Source: SG8-4 sp964598225
GTDB taxonomy: Bacteria; Planctomycetota; Phycisphaerae; Sedimentisphaerales; Anaerobacaceae
Direction of reading: 5' to 3'
DNA: 64,000 nt
NCBI GenBank assembly: GCA_964598225.1
Contig: CAZRBG010000022.1
Coordinates: 1-64,000, forward strand
The position numbers were made by a program, and so were the translations under genes. The notes beneath the pieces are model-generated. The model had not been told where the DNA came from, ran no database searches, and saw only the letters and a list, made by a program, of their open reading frames with translations. Numbering within the stretch: the first letter of the stretch is position 1; each line of letters starts with the position of its first letter. Below are positions 52,549 through 61,480 of this stretch, piece after piece.

Positions 52549-53586
52549 ATGAAGCAAACTGACAATCTGAATATATCGCGTTTTAAACCGCTTATCAGTC
52601 CAGATGAACTTAAGAAGGAGTTGCCGGGTCCCGATGCGGTTGCGGACCTCGTGGCGGATTCGCGCCTCGGCGTCCGTAATGTTCTGATGAATACGGATCC
52701 GCGCCGCCTGGTGATAGCCGGGCCGTGCTCGCTCCATGACCGTGAGGCGTCGCTCGAATATGCCGGCAGACTCAAAGAATTGCAGGATCAGCTTGGTGAT
52801 AAGGTTCTGATAGTCATGCGGGCCTACTTCGAGAAACCGCGAACGACGCTGGGCTGGAAGGGAATGTTATACGATCCCTTTCTGGATAATTCGTTCAATA
52901 TCGAGGAAGGTTTCCGCCGGGCCAGGAGTCTGCTGATTTCGATTGGCGAGCTCGGTCTGCCCACGGCAACAGAACTGCTGGACCCCATCGTGCCGCAGTA
53001 CGTCGCCGATCTGATAACGTGGGTGGCTATCGGCGCCCGGACAACCGAATCGCAGATACATCGCCAGATGGCAAGCGGCCTGTCAATGCCGGTCGGTTTC
53101 AAGAACGCGACCGACGGCAATCTCAGCGCCGCCGTCGACGCGATCAAGGCCGCGGCAAGCCCGCATTCCTTCATGGGAATAGACGGCGACGGCAAGGTCG
53201 TCATCGCCGAGACTCGCGGCAACGATTGTGGCCACATCGTCATGCGCGGCGGTATCCAGAGGCCGAACTACGCTTCCGAGCACGTCGCATTTGCACAAGT
53301 CCTGCTGCAAAAGGCAAACATCCCCACCGGAATCATAATCGACTGCAGCCACGCCAACTCGAACAAAGACCCAAAACTCCAGCGACAGGCCCTCTTCGAC
53401 GTCTCCGACCAGATCGCCGCCGGAAACCGCCTAGTCGCCGGAGTAATGCTCGAAAGCTTCCTCCATGAAGGCAGCCAGCCGTTCGACACACCCGAAAACC
53501 TCAAGTACGGCGTATCCCTGACCGACAAATGCATAGGCTGGCAAGAAACCGAAAAACTAATCCGCCACCTGGCCGACGCCTCCTGA
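52549..53586 (+). CDS. 3-deoxy-7-phosphoheptulonate (DAHP) synthase, class I AroF/G/H type
   Basis: A 345-residue cytoplasmic enzyme that condenses phosphoenolpyruvate and erythrose 4-phosphate, the first step of the shikimate pathway. Segments LVIAGPCSLHD (metal-binding Cys), IVMRAYFEKPRTTLGWKG, GARTTESQIHRQMASGLSMP, GFKNATDGNLSAAVDAI and TGIIIDCSHANSNKDP are those of the AroG family. The frame opens at 52531, but the ATG at 52549 matches relatives. The N-terminal extension normal for feedback-sensitive enzymes is present. It is a single gene with repeats on both sides, so it has no operon partner here. Confidence 0.95.
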   Translation: MKQTDNLNISRFKPLISPDELKKELPGPDAVADLVADSRLGVRNVLMNTDPRRLVIAGPCSLHDREASLEYAGRLKELQDQLGDKVLIVMRAYFEKPRTTLGWKGMLYDPFLDNSFNIEEGFRRARSLLISIGELGLPTATELLDPIVPQYVADLITWVAIGARTTESQIHRQMASGLSMPVGFKNATDGNLSAAVDAIKAAASPHSFMGIDGDGKVVIAETRGNDCGHIVMRGGIQRPNYASEHVAFAQVLLQKANIPTGIIIDCSHANSNKDPKLQRQALFDVSDQIAAGNRLVAGVMLESFLHEGSQPFDTPENLKYGVSLTDKCIGWQETEKLIRHLADAS

Positions 53587-53605
53587 GTACCAGATGCAAA
53601 CGGGG

Positions 53606-53695
53606 GCGGCAGCCACCGAATGAGCTTGCCCCTTAGGGGCGAAGCGAATGAAGCCTGTCCTGAGCGAAGTCGAATGGGTGGATGGTTGCTGACGC
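53606..53695. repeat. Large inverted repeat, family B
   Basis: Outer arms GGCGGCAGCCACCG and GGATGGTTGCTGACGCC are near-complementary. Inner parts include CTTGCCCCTTAGGGGCGAAG and CCTGTCCTGAGCGAAGTCGA. The last is the inverse of the core at 33811 and 50279. It is about 90 bases long, between DAHP synthase and the PQQ-type gene. Confidence 0.7.
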
Positions 53696-53841
53696 CATCC
53701 GGTTGCTTTCCCTCTGTTGGAAATCGATAAAATTTTTCCATCTACGGGCAAAATAGGTTATAATCCTTTTTGCAACGAGTTCGACGGGACCGCACAAGGG
53801 TTCTCAATTGGGGCGTAGTAAGATTGAAGGAGATATCGAAA

Positions 53842-56835
53842 ATGATCGGCAAAAAGAGATTACTGATTGGTGTTGTCTGCGCATTTGTGGTTTTCGTCGG
53901 GGCGGTATACGGAGCGAACAACTCTTCAGAAGACCTCAGGGAAGCTCTGGACAAAATTGAAGCAAGGAATGACATTTGTGTCGTCCTCGGCACGCCGTCG
54001 GGGGAGATTCGTTCGGTATTGTGGCAGTTTATAAGCGAGCGAAATATGCTGCTCTATTTCCAGTCGCCGAGCTTGTACGAACTGACCGATCTGCGAATGT
54101 TTGCCCAGGTAGAGGGCATTCTGGGAAGTCGTGTTTTTGTCGAAGAAGCCGACTTTAAATCCGTTCGCCTGGCCGACAATCTTGCCGGAGTGGTTTATGT
54201 AGCCGATTCTGTGAAGAACGAGCTAAGCGAAAAGGAGCTTTTGCGCGTGGCTTATCCGGGTGGAACGATCATCATCGGCGACAAAACAATCGTCAAGCCG
54301 CAGCCTGCCGGCACCGATAGCTGGAGCCATCCGTATCACGGCCCGGATAACAATCCGCAATCGACAGATCAACTGGCGCGGGCGCCTTATCTGACTCAGT
54401 TTCTCGCCGAGCCGCTGTTTTGCCCAATGCCGGAGGTCTCGGTTGCAGCGGGCGGCAAGGTTTTCCGGGCGTTCGGACACATAGCGCACAAGGCCAACCA
54501 GAATGCCATGTTGAATACTCTAATCTGCGCTAACGCCTACAACGGAACGATTCTTTGGAAGCGTCCGCTGAAGGAAGGGTTCATGATCCATCGCAACACG
54601 ATGATCGCCACGCCGGAGATTCTGTACATGGCCGACGATGAATCATGCAAGTTGATCGACACGCAGACCGGCGAGGTCACCGAAGAGATTGTCATCCCCG
54701 ACGGAGTCGGCGACGGTCCGGTGTGGAAATGGATGGCGATGGCCGACGGCTTCCTCTACGGCCTTATCGGCGGGACAGAAGTGGATATACACACGCAGCC
54801 TTCGCAGACGCCCGGATTGGGTCACTGGCCCTGGGGCATGTGGGAAGGCCACGATTATAAGAACCCAAAGACGAACTTCGGCTTCGGCCGCACGTTTGTA
54901 GCTATTAATCCGGAGACAAAGAAAATACTGTGGAAATACGACAGCGACGACTATCTTGACAGCCGGAGCGTGTGCATGAAGAACGGTCGCATCTATTTCT
55001 ACAGCCCGCAGAAGTTTCTGGCGTGTCTCGATACGAAAGAGCAGGGGATAGTCTGGAAGAACTCCGATGCCGATCTGCTCGAAGCGATAGGCCCCGACGG
55101 TCGGGCGCAGCATTATGTGACGGGGTATTCCACTACGACATTCATCAAGTGTAACGATGACTACATTTTATTCGCCGGGCCGCAGCGAAGCCGCCTCGTT
55201 GTAGCCAGCGCCAAAGACGGCAGTCTCCTCTGGGACAAAAAAGGCGGAAACCTGCAGATGGTTCTTCAAGACGACGGATTTTACGCCGCAGGTCCCGCCG
55301 CGACCGGCGTCAAGTATGCTTACGACGACGGCGAGGTGCTGGCCCAACTGCCCGACCGAAGGGCTTGCACGCGAGCAACCGGAAGCGTGGACAGCGTTTT
55401 CTTTCGCGCTACCGGCGGAACCATCCGTATAGAGACCGCCTCCAACGCCGCCCGGCACATCGCTCCTATGCGTCCACCGTGCCAGGACGGCGTCATTATT
55501 TCCGACGGGCATCTCTACTGGGGACCCTGGATGTGCGGCTGCCAGTTGTCGCTTTACGGCCACATCTCACTTGCGCCGGCAGGAAATTTCGATTTCCACC
55601 CGGCCATCGACGAATCGCGGCTGGAAAAGGGTGCCGGCGATATAACCTCGGTCGCAGATTTCAAAATTCACCGGGACGATTGGCCGACATACATGGGCAA
55701 CAACGGGCGGATACCTCAGACGGACGTGAGCATTCCCGGACAGGTCGAAACCAAATGGACCACTAAGGCGACCGGAACCATGCCGACGGCGCCGGTGGTT
55801 GCCGGGGGATTGGTCTTTATCGGCGATCGCTCTGGAACCGTCCGGGCCATCGATGCCGAGGGTCGGCAGAAATGGAAGGCTTATACCGGCGGAGCCGTCT
55901 ATTTCCCGCCCGCCGTTGCAAAGGGGCGCGTTTACGCCGGCTCGGCCGACGGCCGGGTCTACGCTTTCGAGGCCGCTACCGGCAGGCGCCTGTGGCGGTT
56001 CCGCGTCGGACCTGCGGGCCGGAGAATTCCCGTTTACGGCAAGCTCGTCTCCACCTGGCCGGTATCGGGCGGCGTGCTCGTACACGACGGCGTCGTTTAC
56101 GCCGCGGCCGGGATCGCCCACTACGACGGCACTTATGTGGTCGCGCTGGACGCCGTCACGGGAGAGGTCAAATGGTACAACGACAAATCCGGCACGCTTT
56201 GCGAGAAAGTCAACAGCGGCGTCAGCCTCCAGGGCCCCCTGGCGATACGCAACGACGAGCTTTGCTTCGAGGGCGGCGGCGTGTATCAGATGGCGCGCTA
56301 CGATCTGCAAACCGGCAAATGCGTCAATACGCCGCATGAGGAGCCGACTTCCCGCTTCCAGACAGCATTCTACGCATATTTTCCCGAGTACGCGCAGTAT
56401 GAATCGGTCACGCGCGGCTATCCGGACGGCAAGCTGCTTCGCTACGACGCCAGCTACGAGGGCAGCCGGCATACGAAGCTGGCGCTTCTGGGGCCAGCCC
56501 CGAAAGACGCTGAAGCATCGGCCCGGCAGACGGACCGGCGCAGCGACAGACGCAGAAGACGTCCGCAGCGTAAAGCCTTATGGCAGGATAACAGTGGAAC
56601 GCGCTACAAGAGTTTCATAATTGCCGATGACATCCTTCTCGCAGCAGGCGTCAAAGGTCTCGACGGCAAAGACCAGCCCTCCCTGACAGCCATCCGCATC
56701 AAGGACGGCAAGTCACTTTGGCGCGAGGACCTGCCCGCCCCCGTTGTGAAGGCCGGTCTCGCAATCGGCAGCGACGGACGAATCATCGCAACTCTTAATA
56801 ATGGGCAGGTTGTTTGCTTGACGCAAGCCGAATAA
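53842..56835 (+). CDS. Exported PQQ-type beta-propeller protein
   Basis: A 997-residue exported protein (start at 53842, AAGGAG about 10 bases upstream; signal peptide about 1-26). After it comes a short Rossmann-like segment (NDICVVLGTPSGEIRSVLWQ). The rest is an eight-bladed-type PQQ-like propeller: repeated strands such as CANAYNGTILWKRP, AINPETKKILWKYD, VASAKDGSLLWDKKG, AIDAEGRQKWKAYT and ALDAVTGEVKWYNDK. A Lys/Arg-rich insert (TDRRSDRRRRRPQRKALW) interrupts it near residue 895. No signature quinoprotein residues are certain, so binding or scaffold roles are as likely as dehydrogenase activity. A TATAAT at 53759-53764 may be its -10 element. The DUF362 gene follows after 5 bases. Confidence 0.82.
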   Translation: MIGKKRLLIGVVCAFVVFVGAVYGANNSSEDLREALDKIEARNDICVVLGTPSGEIRSVLWQFISERNMLLYFQSPSLYELTDLRMFAQVEGILGSRVFVEEADFKSVRLADNLAGVVYVADSVKNELSEKELLRVAYPGGTIIIGDKTIVKPQPAGTDSWSHPYHGPDNNPQSTDQLARAPYLTQFLAEPLFCPMPEVSVAAGGKVFRAFGHIAHKANQNAMLNTLICANAYNGTILWKRPLKEGFMIHRNTMIATPEILYMADDESCKLIDTQTGEVTEEIVIPDGVGDGPVWKWMAMADGFLYGLIGGTEVDIHTQPSQTPGLGHWPWGMWEGHDYKNPKTNFGFGRTFVAINPETKKILWKYDSDDYLDSRSVCMKNGRIYFYSPQKFLACLDTKEQGIVWKNSDADLLEAIGPDGRAQHYVTGYSTTTFIKCNDDYILFAGPQRSRLVVASAKDGSLLWDKKGGNLQMVLQDDGFYAAGPAATGVKYAYDDGEVLAQLPDRRACTRATGSVDSVFFRATGGTIRIETASNAARHIAPMRPPCQDGVIISDGHLYWGPWMCGCQLSLYGHISLAPAGNFDFHPAIDESRLEKGAGDITSVADFKIHRDDWPTYMGNNGRIPQTDVSIPGQVETKWTTKATGTMPTAPVVAGGLVFIGDRSGTVRAIDAEGRQKWKAYTGGAVYFPPAVAKGRVYAGSADGRVYAFEAATGRRLWRFRVGPAGRRIPVYGKLVSTWPVSGGVLVHDGVVYAAAGIAHYDGTYVVALDAVTGEVKWYNDKSGTLCEKVNSGVSLQGPLAIRNDELCFEGGGVYQMARYDLQTGKCVNTPHEEPTSRFQTAFYAYFPEYAQYESVTRGYPDGKLLRYDASYEGSRHTKLALLGPAPKDAEASARQTDRRSDRRRRRPQRKALWQDNSGTRYKSFIIADDILLAAGVKGLDGKDQPSLTAIRIKDGKSLWREDLPAPVVKAGLAIGSDGRIIATLNNGQVVCLTQAE

Positions 56836-56840
56836 ACGAC

Positions 56841-58043
56841 ATGAACAAATCTGATACAAGCATCGTCTTGTCGTGTACACCTTTCGAGCTTGACGAGTCT
56901 CGGCCGGGGGTTTTCTGGGCTTGCGGAAACGGGCCTTACGACAATGCGCGCAAGGCCCTTTCGAATATCGATCTGTCGCCGGCGAAAGACAAACGCGTAT
57001 TGCTCAAGCCCAACGTCGGCCGCAATGTCAAGCCCGAGACCGGCATAACGACTCATCCGCAGGTTATCGCCGCGGCGATAGATGTCTTCAGAGACGCCGG
57101 AGCGGACGTCGCCGTGGGCGAAAGCCCGATTACCGGCGTTGCCGCCCTCGATGCCTTCGAGACCAGCGGCGTGGCGGCCGTCGCCGAAGAGCGGGACTGC
57201 AAATTGATCGATATGGACCTGCGCCGCTATGTTACGGCCACTATTCCAAACGGCACGGCGATAAAGATGCTCAAAGTATGCCCGGAGATCGCGGAATATG
57301 ACATTATCGTCTCAATTCCCGTGATGAAGACGCACATGCACACGGGCGTGACACTGGCGGTCAAGAATATGAAAGGCTGTCTCTGGCGAAGGGCCAAGGT
57401 GGACTTTCACATGCTGCCCCGCTCACCGGAAAGCAAAGACAAACCGCTCGACGCCGCGATTGTCGATATGTCTTCGGTTCTGCGTCCCCATCTGGCGATC
57501 ATCGACGGGACAATCGGCATGGAAGGGCTCGGCCCCAGCGCCGGCACTCCCAAGCCTCTGGACGTGGTGCTGGTCGGAGCCGATGCCTATGCAACCGATG
57601 CGGTGGCGTGCGGGATAATGGGGATATCCGCTTTCGATGTGCCGCACCTGCGCCTCGGCGCCGAGAGGGGATACGGCGTAATTGATCCGGGCTCGATTGC
57701 TGTCTCTCCCGAAAACTGGGAGGAAATCAAGAGTCCCTTTATGAGGCCTCCGGAACATTTGTCGTTCGAGTTCGAAGGCTTCGATATTCTCGACGAGCAA
57801 TCCTGCAGCGCGTGCCAATCGACGCTGCTGATGTTCCTGCGGCGTTACGGCAAACAGTTGCGCGAGCAGGTTACGGACGATAAGGAGATTCTTGTTGCAA
57901 TCGGCAAGGGCCACGATGAGCTGCCGAGCGGCGCCATGTGCGTCGGCAACTGCACTGCGAAACACAAAGACTGCGGCGTGTTCGTCTCCGGATGCCCGCC
58001 GATAGCCAGCGAGATACTGGAACGATTCATCTACCAATTCTGA
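56841..58043 (+). CDS. DUF362 domain-containing protein
   Basis: A 400-residue protein without signal peptide. It begins MNKSDTSIVLSCTPFELDES and has the DUF362 signature VLLKPNVGRNVKPETGITTH (about 55-74), AAAIDVFRDAGADVAVGESP, VSIPVMKTHMHTGVTLAVKN then MKGCLWRR, and IIDGTIGMEGLGPSAGTPKP (about 222-241). The C-terminal region has CSACQSTLLMFLRRY and later CVGNCTAKHKDCGVFVSGCP. That is at least five Cys, so an Fe-S cluster is possible although no canonical ferredoxin motif is complete. Family role is unsettled. It begins 5 bases after the PQQ gene stop and is probably co-transcribed. Confidence 0.88.
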   Translation: MNKSDTSIVLSCTPFELDESRPGVFWACGNGPYDNARKALSNIDLSPAKDKRVLLKPNVGRNVKPETGITTHPQVIAAAIDVFRDAGADVAVGESPITGVAALDAFETSGVAAVAEERDCKLIDMDLRRYVTATIPNGTAIKMLKVCPEIAEYDIIVSIPVMKTHMHTGVTLAVKNMKGCLWRRAKVDFHMLPRSPESKDKPLDAAIVDMSSVLRPHLAIIDGTIGMEGLGPSAGTPKPLDVVLVGADAYATDAVACGIMGISAFDVPHLRLGAERGYGVIDPGSIAVSPENWEEIKSPFMRPPEHLSFEFEGFDILDEQSCSACQSTLLMFLRRYGKQLREQVTDDKEILVAIGKGHDELPSGAMCVGNCTAKHKDCGVFVSGCPPIASEILERFIYQF

Positions 58044-58064
58044 ATTAAGAATTAAGCATTCCCG

Positions 58065-58087
58065 GCGGGGCGAGCCCCTGCCTACTG
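58065..58087. repeat. Palindromic repeat, family A variant
   Basis: GCGGGGCGAGCCCCTGCC then TACT. It lies immediately downstream of the sulfatase remnant on the minus strand and may mark the site of truncation. Confidence 0.55.
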
Positions 58088-58098
58088 TTTCGCTTTCT

Positions 58099-58287
58099 CT
58101 ATGGCCCGTTGTCGCTGGAGAAGAATATGATCGTATCGTCCTTGAGGCCAATCCGATTTACCTCTTCGACCACACGACCGATTGCATCGTCGACATGCGT
58201 GACGTTGGCATGGTAGGCGTCTTTTCTGGCGTCTCCGGTATCGTACAACTCCTCGTATTTGTCCGCTGCGGCTACGCGGATATGCAC
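58099..58287 (-). pseudogene. Sulfatase remnant
   Basis: A 62-codon frame reads HIRVAAADKYEELYDTG then HVDDAIGRVVEEVNRIGLKD and ends TIIFFSSDNGP at a stop. This is the central segment of a type I sulfatase, with the SSDNGP metal motif, normally near residue 300 of about 500. The formylglycine region and the C-terminus are absent. In another frame just upstream, MPGNSIDFSHDVMP may be further residue. A family A variant repeat begins about a dozen bases beyond the stop. This is a dead fragment, unlike the two full sulfatases. Confidence 0.72.
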
Positions 58288-58359
58288 GGCATCACATCGT
58301 GCGAGAAGTCAATGGAGTTTCCCGGCATTCGATAGCTCTGACTCTCCTTTCTTATGTTT

Positions 58360-60210
58360 CTACTGCTCGGCGGCACGCCAGATTTCGATTCCGGAGAAGT
58401 TGGCAGCGCCGCCGGAGCTGGTGATTTCTATTGTGCCGTCTTTAACGGTTGTTATCCATGGCCCAACTCGACGCCACTGGCCCTGAACGCCGCTGTAGTA
58501 TTCTCCTACGACCTTGCGATTGTTGACCGAGATGCTGAAAGTCTCCGGATTGTTGTCTTCCCAGAGATACGCATAGACGGCGTATTTGCCTTTCGGCACG
58601 CGAGTCACTTTGATCTTTGCGTTGCGGTCCCAGCGGAACGAATGAATCATCGTCGCCCGCGCTTCATTCGTCGGCGGCCTCAGCGTCACATCGGGGCTAT
58701 TGACGGGGCGGTCCTTGCAGATAAAATTCGGGGCATCGTCTCCCTGCCATTTGCTGCCGTCGATTGTAATAGCCGACCCGTTGAGATTGATGCCGCGGTA
58801 GAATCTCCACTCGCCCTTCGGCCCGCTCAACTTCTCGATGGGCGTGCTGAGATACTCGGCGAGTGGGCGAACATCGAGTGGCGCCTTGACCGGCTCTCCG
58901 CTTACATTCAAGAACACCCGCCTGTACGCCGTGAGTGGAGGATCGCCGGAATCTACAACCTCCAGGATAACGTGAATGGTCCGTCCTGAGGCATTCTTCG
59001 GCACCTTTACCACGGCACGGGCCGAATTTTCTGATCGAATGGGAGCGTTACCCCAATAACTGCCCGCTTCCCGATAGGCCCACCATTTATACGAGAGGTT
59101 ATCGTTGTCGGGGTCGGACGATCCGGCTGCGTTCAATGTTACATCCTGTCCCGGATTGACATCGATATTGAGAATTTTTGTGGTTTTGTCGCCGTTACAG
59201 ACGGCCTTGGGTTCGTGATTGCACCGGCCGTAAGGCTTGACGCACCAATCCATCCGTGCCTCGAACTCATTCTGATAATCCTGTCGCCAGCGATGGATCG
59301 TGTATAACATATCGAGCCGATCTCCTATTTTGTCCGCTGCGGGGACGTATTCATTGCCGCGACCGCTACGCTGGAAGCGCCCGCCCCAGTTGCCCCATTC
59401 CGGGTGCTCCGGGTTGCTTAGCCCGTCCGGCAGTACATAGAAGAAAGAAGGTGTGTCGCCCTCCTTTACGCCGGTCTTGCCGGCCGCTCTGGCCGGATAG
59501 ACGCGCCCGAGCGGGCCGTGCTCGGTGCGAACGTTTTTCTCAAGCCATGCCGGTGAGACTATTTCCTGGTTGCCCTCCTTCCAGATGCCGCGAAACAGTC
59601 TGTGCGAATAGATCCAAAATATGTCGGGATGCATATGTTTAATCCACTCTGCCGTGCGGTCCTGGTCTGCGATGGAGTGGACACGAATTTTTCGCTTGAA
59701 AGCGACGAGCTGATGGGCCGAACGTGTCTGGCTGACTTTCCATATCGCCTGGGCCAGCTCGCGCGGCCCGCCCCAGATGCTGAACCAGACGGGCCTGGGG
59801 TCATCCTTATCGAGGACTTCAATTATCCAGTCCGAGGCCTCCGAGTCCATGCCCGGACCGACCTTATGCGGATCGCCGTTGTGGCCGTCCTTGATAAGGC
59901 TTGTAAGGCGTTCATGGGACGGATAATCCGGCCGGTGCTTTCGAAGGTTGGGCAGGACTTTGCCGTAGGCGTCGACAATCTCGCGGATCAGGTCGGGGCG
60001 GGTGTTTTTATAGTGACCGTGTCCGAAGCCGGTGCAAAGCCCTTCGACGTCGAAATCGCAGGTGTAGAGCATGAATCGGACCATCGACTGCCGGTCATCC
60101 GGATCGCCGCCGATGTCGGTCATTACAACTATCCGAGGTTTGTCCATGGCCGCTCTGCAAAGAGGCACGAACACGACAAGAATAGCGATCATCAATATCA
60201 TTCGTCTCAT
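58360..60210 (-). CDS. DUF1593 (nucleoside hydrolase-like) exported protein (2) with extra C-terminal domain
   Basis: A 616-residue exported protein (signal about 1-20; AAGGAG 8 bases before the ATG). The DUF1593 domain begins PRIVVMTDIGGDPDDRQSMV (about 25-44) with its acidic metal-type cluster. KDDPRPVWFSIWGGPRELAQ parallels the segment in the paralogue at 36387. An Ig-like domain (LNAAGSSDPDNDNLSYKWWA, about 355-374) follows, then a C-terminal sandwich of about 170 residues (LDVRPLAEYLSTPIEKL onward) that may bind carbohydrate. The paralogue lacks this last domain. Its function remains undefined, as for the family. Confidence 0.84.
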   Translation of the reverse strand: MRRMILMIAILVVFVPLCRAAMDKPRIVVMTDIGGDPDDRQSMVRFMLYTCDFDVEGLCTGFGHGHYKNTRPDLIREIVDAYGKVLPNLRKHRPDYPSHERLTSLIKDGHNGDPHKVGPGMDSEASDWIIEVLDKDDPRPVWFSIWGGPRELAQAIWKVSQTRSAHQLVAFKRKIRVHSIADQDRTAEWIKHMHPDIFWIYSHRLFRGIWKEGNQEIVSPAWLEKNVRTEHGPLGRVYPARAAGKTGVKEGDTPSFFYVLPDGLSNPEHPEWGNWGGRFQRSGRGNEYVPAADKIGDRLDMLYTIHRWRQDYQNEFEARMDWCVKPYGRCNHEPKAVCNGDKTTKILNIDVNPGQDVTLNAAGSSDPDNDNLSYKWWAYREAGSYWGNAPIRSENSARAVVKVPKNASGRTIHVILEVVDSGDPPLTAYRRVFLNVSGEPVKAPLDVRPLAEYLSTPIEKLSGPKGEWRFYRGINLNGSAITIDGSKWQGDDAPNFICKDRPVNSPDVTLRPPTNEARATMIHSFRWDRNAKIKVTRVPKGKYAVYAYLWEDNNPETFSISVNNRKVVGEYYSGVQGQWRRVGPWITTVKDGTIEITSSGGAANFSGIEIWRAAEQ

Positions 60211-60246
60211 CTTTAAGCTCCTTAAACCTCAATTTCAATTGGCACC

Positions 60247-60276
60247 ATGGGCAACAAGTTGAGTTGCCCATCCTAC
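60247..60276. repeat. Palindromic repeat, family A variant
   Basis: ATGGGCAACAAGTTG then AGTTGCCCATCCTACG, a GGGCAAC/GTTGCCC hairpin. It lies between the DUF4185-like and DUF1593 genes. Confidence 0.55.
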
Positions 60277-60284
60277 GTGGCTTA

Positions 60285-61430
60285 TTAACGCCTTACGGCG
60301 TCGCTGCTAACCAGAACGACTGTAGCTTTTCGAACGCTGAAGCTATCCTCGCCGGAAAAGACGAGGTAGAGTTCTCGTCCGTCTTCGCTCATCCATTTTG
60401 CGGGAAAGTCGCCGTGCTCGCCGGGTCCGACGTCCCATTTTTCGGTGTAAAAGGCGGTAGTCCAGGGTCCCCAGGGCTCCGGCGCATCGTAGATGCCGAA
60501 ACCGCCCTCGAACCGCGTGTCGCCGCGGTCGGGGCTGCCCTTCGGGGCGGGGATATGCTGCCACCAGAGGTAACGGCGCAGCGGCTCGCAATAGGTCATT
60601 GCGGATCGAAGGCAACTGTCTTTGTGCCGAAAGACCGCGCCCCGTCGTTTGATGTCGGCGGTCCAGATCGGCTTGCCGGCTTCGTCTATTCGCTCGAAAA
60701 ACTCCCATGCCTCTCGCCTGGCGATTCGGTTCTTGGGAACGCGCATGAGTATAAAGCGGTTGGCGGGAGTATCGGCCAATGGACCGTCGTGCGAATAGGA
60801 GTATACATAGTCGTCGCGTGCCCAATTATTATTCTTGCCAAAGTTGACAAAACCCATCAGGCCGAACTGCGGGAACTTCCAGTCGGCGAAGGTCCACGTT
60901 CGAGCGTGGTCACGGGACCAGGCCAATTGCGCCTGACCGCCTTCTTGATCAGCGTGCCCCATCCAGAGATACAGCACGCCATCGACCGAGATAATGCCCC
61001 AGCCCTTTTTCCCGGAACGCCCGCCGCCAAGCTGCTCGGCTTCGGATCGGATGTTGATGCCTCTGAAATCATCCGGCCCTCCAATGATTTTCGCAAATCC
61101 CATGCTCAGCTTCTTCGGAACCTTGGGCTTGAATCCCCACCCGTCTCCCCACGTGATGTATAGAGCGTCGTCATCGGCCCAGGTAACGGGCAGGTTGTCG
61201 CTGCCCGCGGCTTTGCGAACGATCGTATCGGCAGGCGCCCAGACTATTCTTTCGATAACCGGACTTGACGGGTATGGTGGCGCCGCTGAGGCTGCATGAT
61301 AAAGGCAAAGAGTTACAACCAATACGCGCAAGGGATGAAGAAATAATGAGGGACGAGGGACGAGGGATGAGAGACGATTTGCGATTCGTCTATCTTCCAT
61401 CCTCCATCGTCTATCGTTCATCCACTTCAT
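60285..61430 (-). CDS. DUF4185-like exported protein
   Basis: The open frame holds 381 codons, but the first 30 or so come from low-complexity sequence (61330-61430), so the true start is uncertain. A signal peptide is visible in LRVLVVTLCLYHAASAAPP, ending at about residue 50. The mature part has repeated propeller-like blades: DDALYITWGDGWGF, GIISVDGVLYLWMGHADQEG, LAWSRDHARTWTFADWK, YVYSYSHDGP and ELYLVFSGEDSFSVRKATV. This pattern fits DUF4185, a five-bladed sugar-binding or hydrolase-like fold. A role in glycan metabolism is likely given its DUF1593 neighbour, which starts 74 bases away. Confidence 0.65.
   Translation of the reverse strand: MKWMNDRRWRMEDRRIANRLSSLVPRPSLFLHPLRVLVVTLCLYHAASAAPPYPSSPVIERIVWAPADTIVRKAAGSDNLPVTWADDDALYITWGDGWGFKPKVPKKLSMGFAKIIGGPDDFRGINIRSEAEQLGGGRSGKKGWGIISVDGVLYLWMGHADQEGGQAQLAWSRDHARTWTFADWKFPQFGLMGFVNFGKNNNWARDDYVYSYSHDGPLADTPANRFILMRVPKNRIARREAWEFFERIDEAGKPIWTADIKRRGAVFRHKDSCLRSAMTYCEPLRRYLWWQHIPAPKGSPDRGDTRFEGGFGIYDAPEPWGPWTTAFYTEKWDVGPGEHGDFPAKWMSEDGRELYLVFSGEDSFSVRKATVVLVSSDAVRR
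61330..61430. repeat. Low-complexity repeat of the GAGGGACGAGGGAT type
   Basis: Loosely repeated units (GAGGGACGAGGGACGAGGG, then ATCTTCCATCCTCCATCGT and CTATCGTTCATCC) alternate in orientation. It replaces the normal 5' end of the DUF4185-like gene. Confidence 0.55.
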
Positions 61431-61480
61431 TCGCGTCGCTCATTCAGTAGCTGCCACCCTCGTGGCGTGCTTAATCTTCA

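Noticed and set aside
55567..56472. A 301-codon minus-strand frame
   Set aside because: It is a shadow of the PQQ-type propeller gene and lacks a start signal and motifs.
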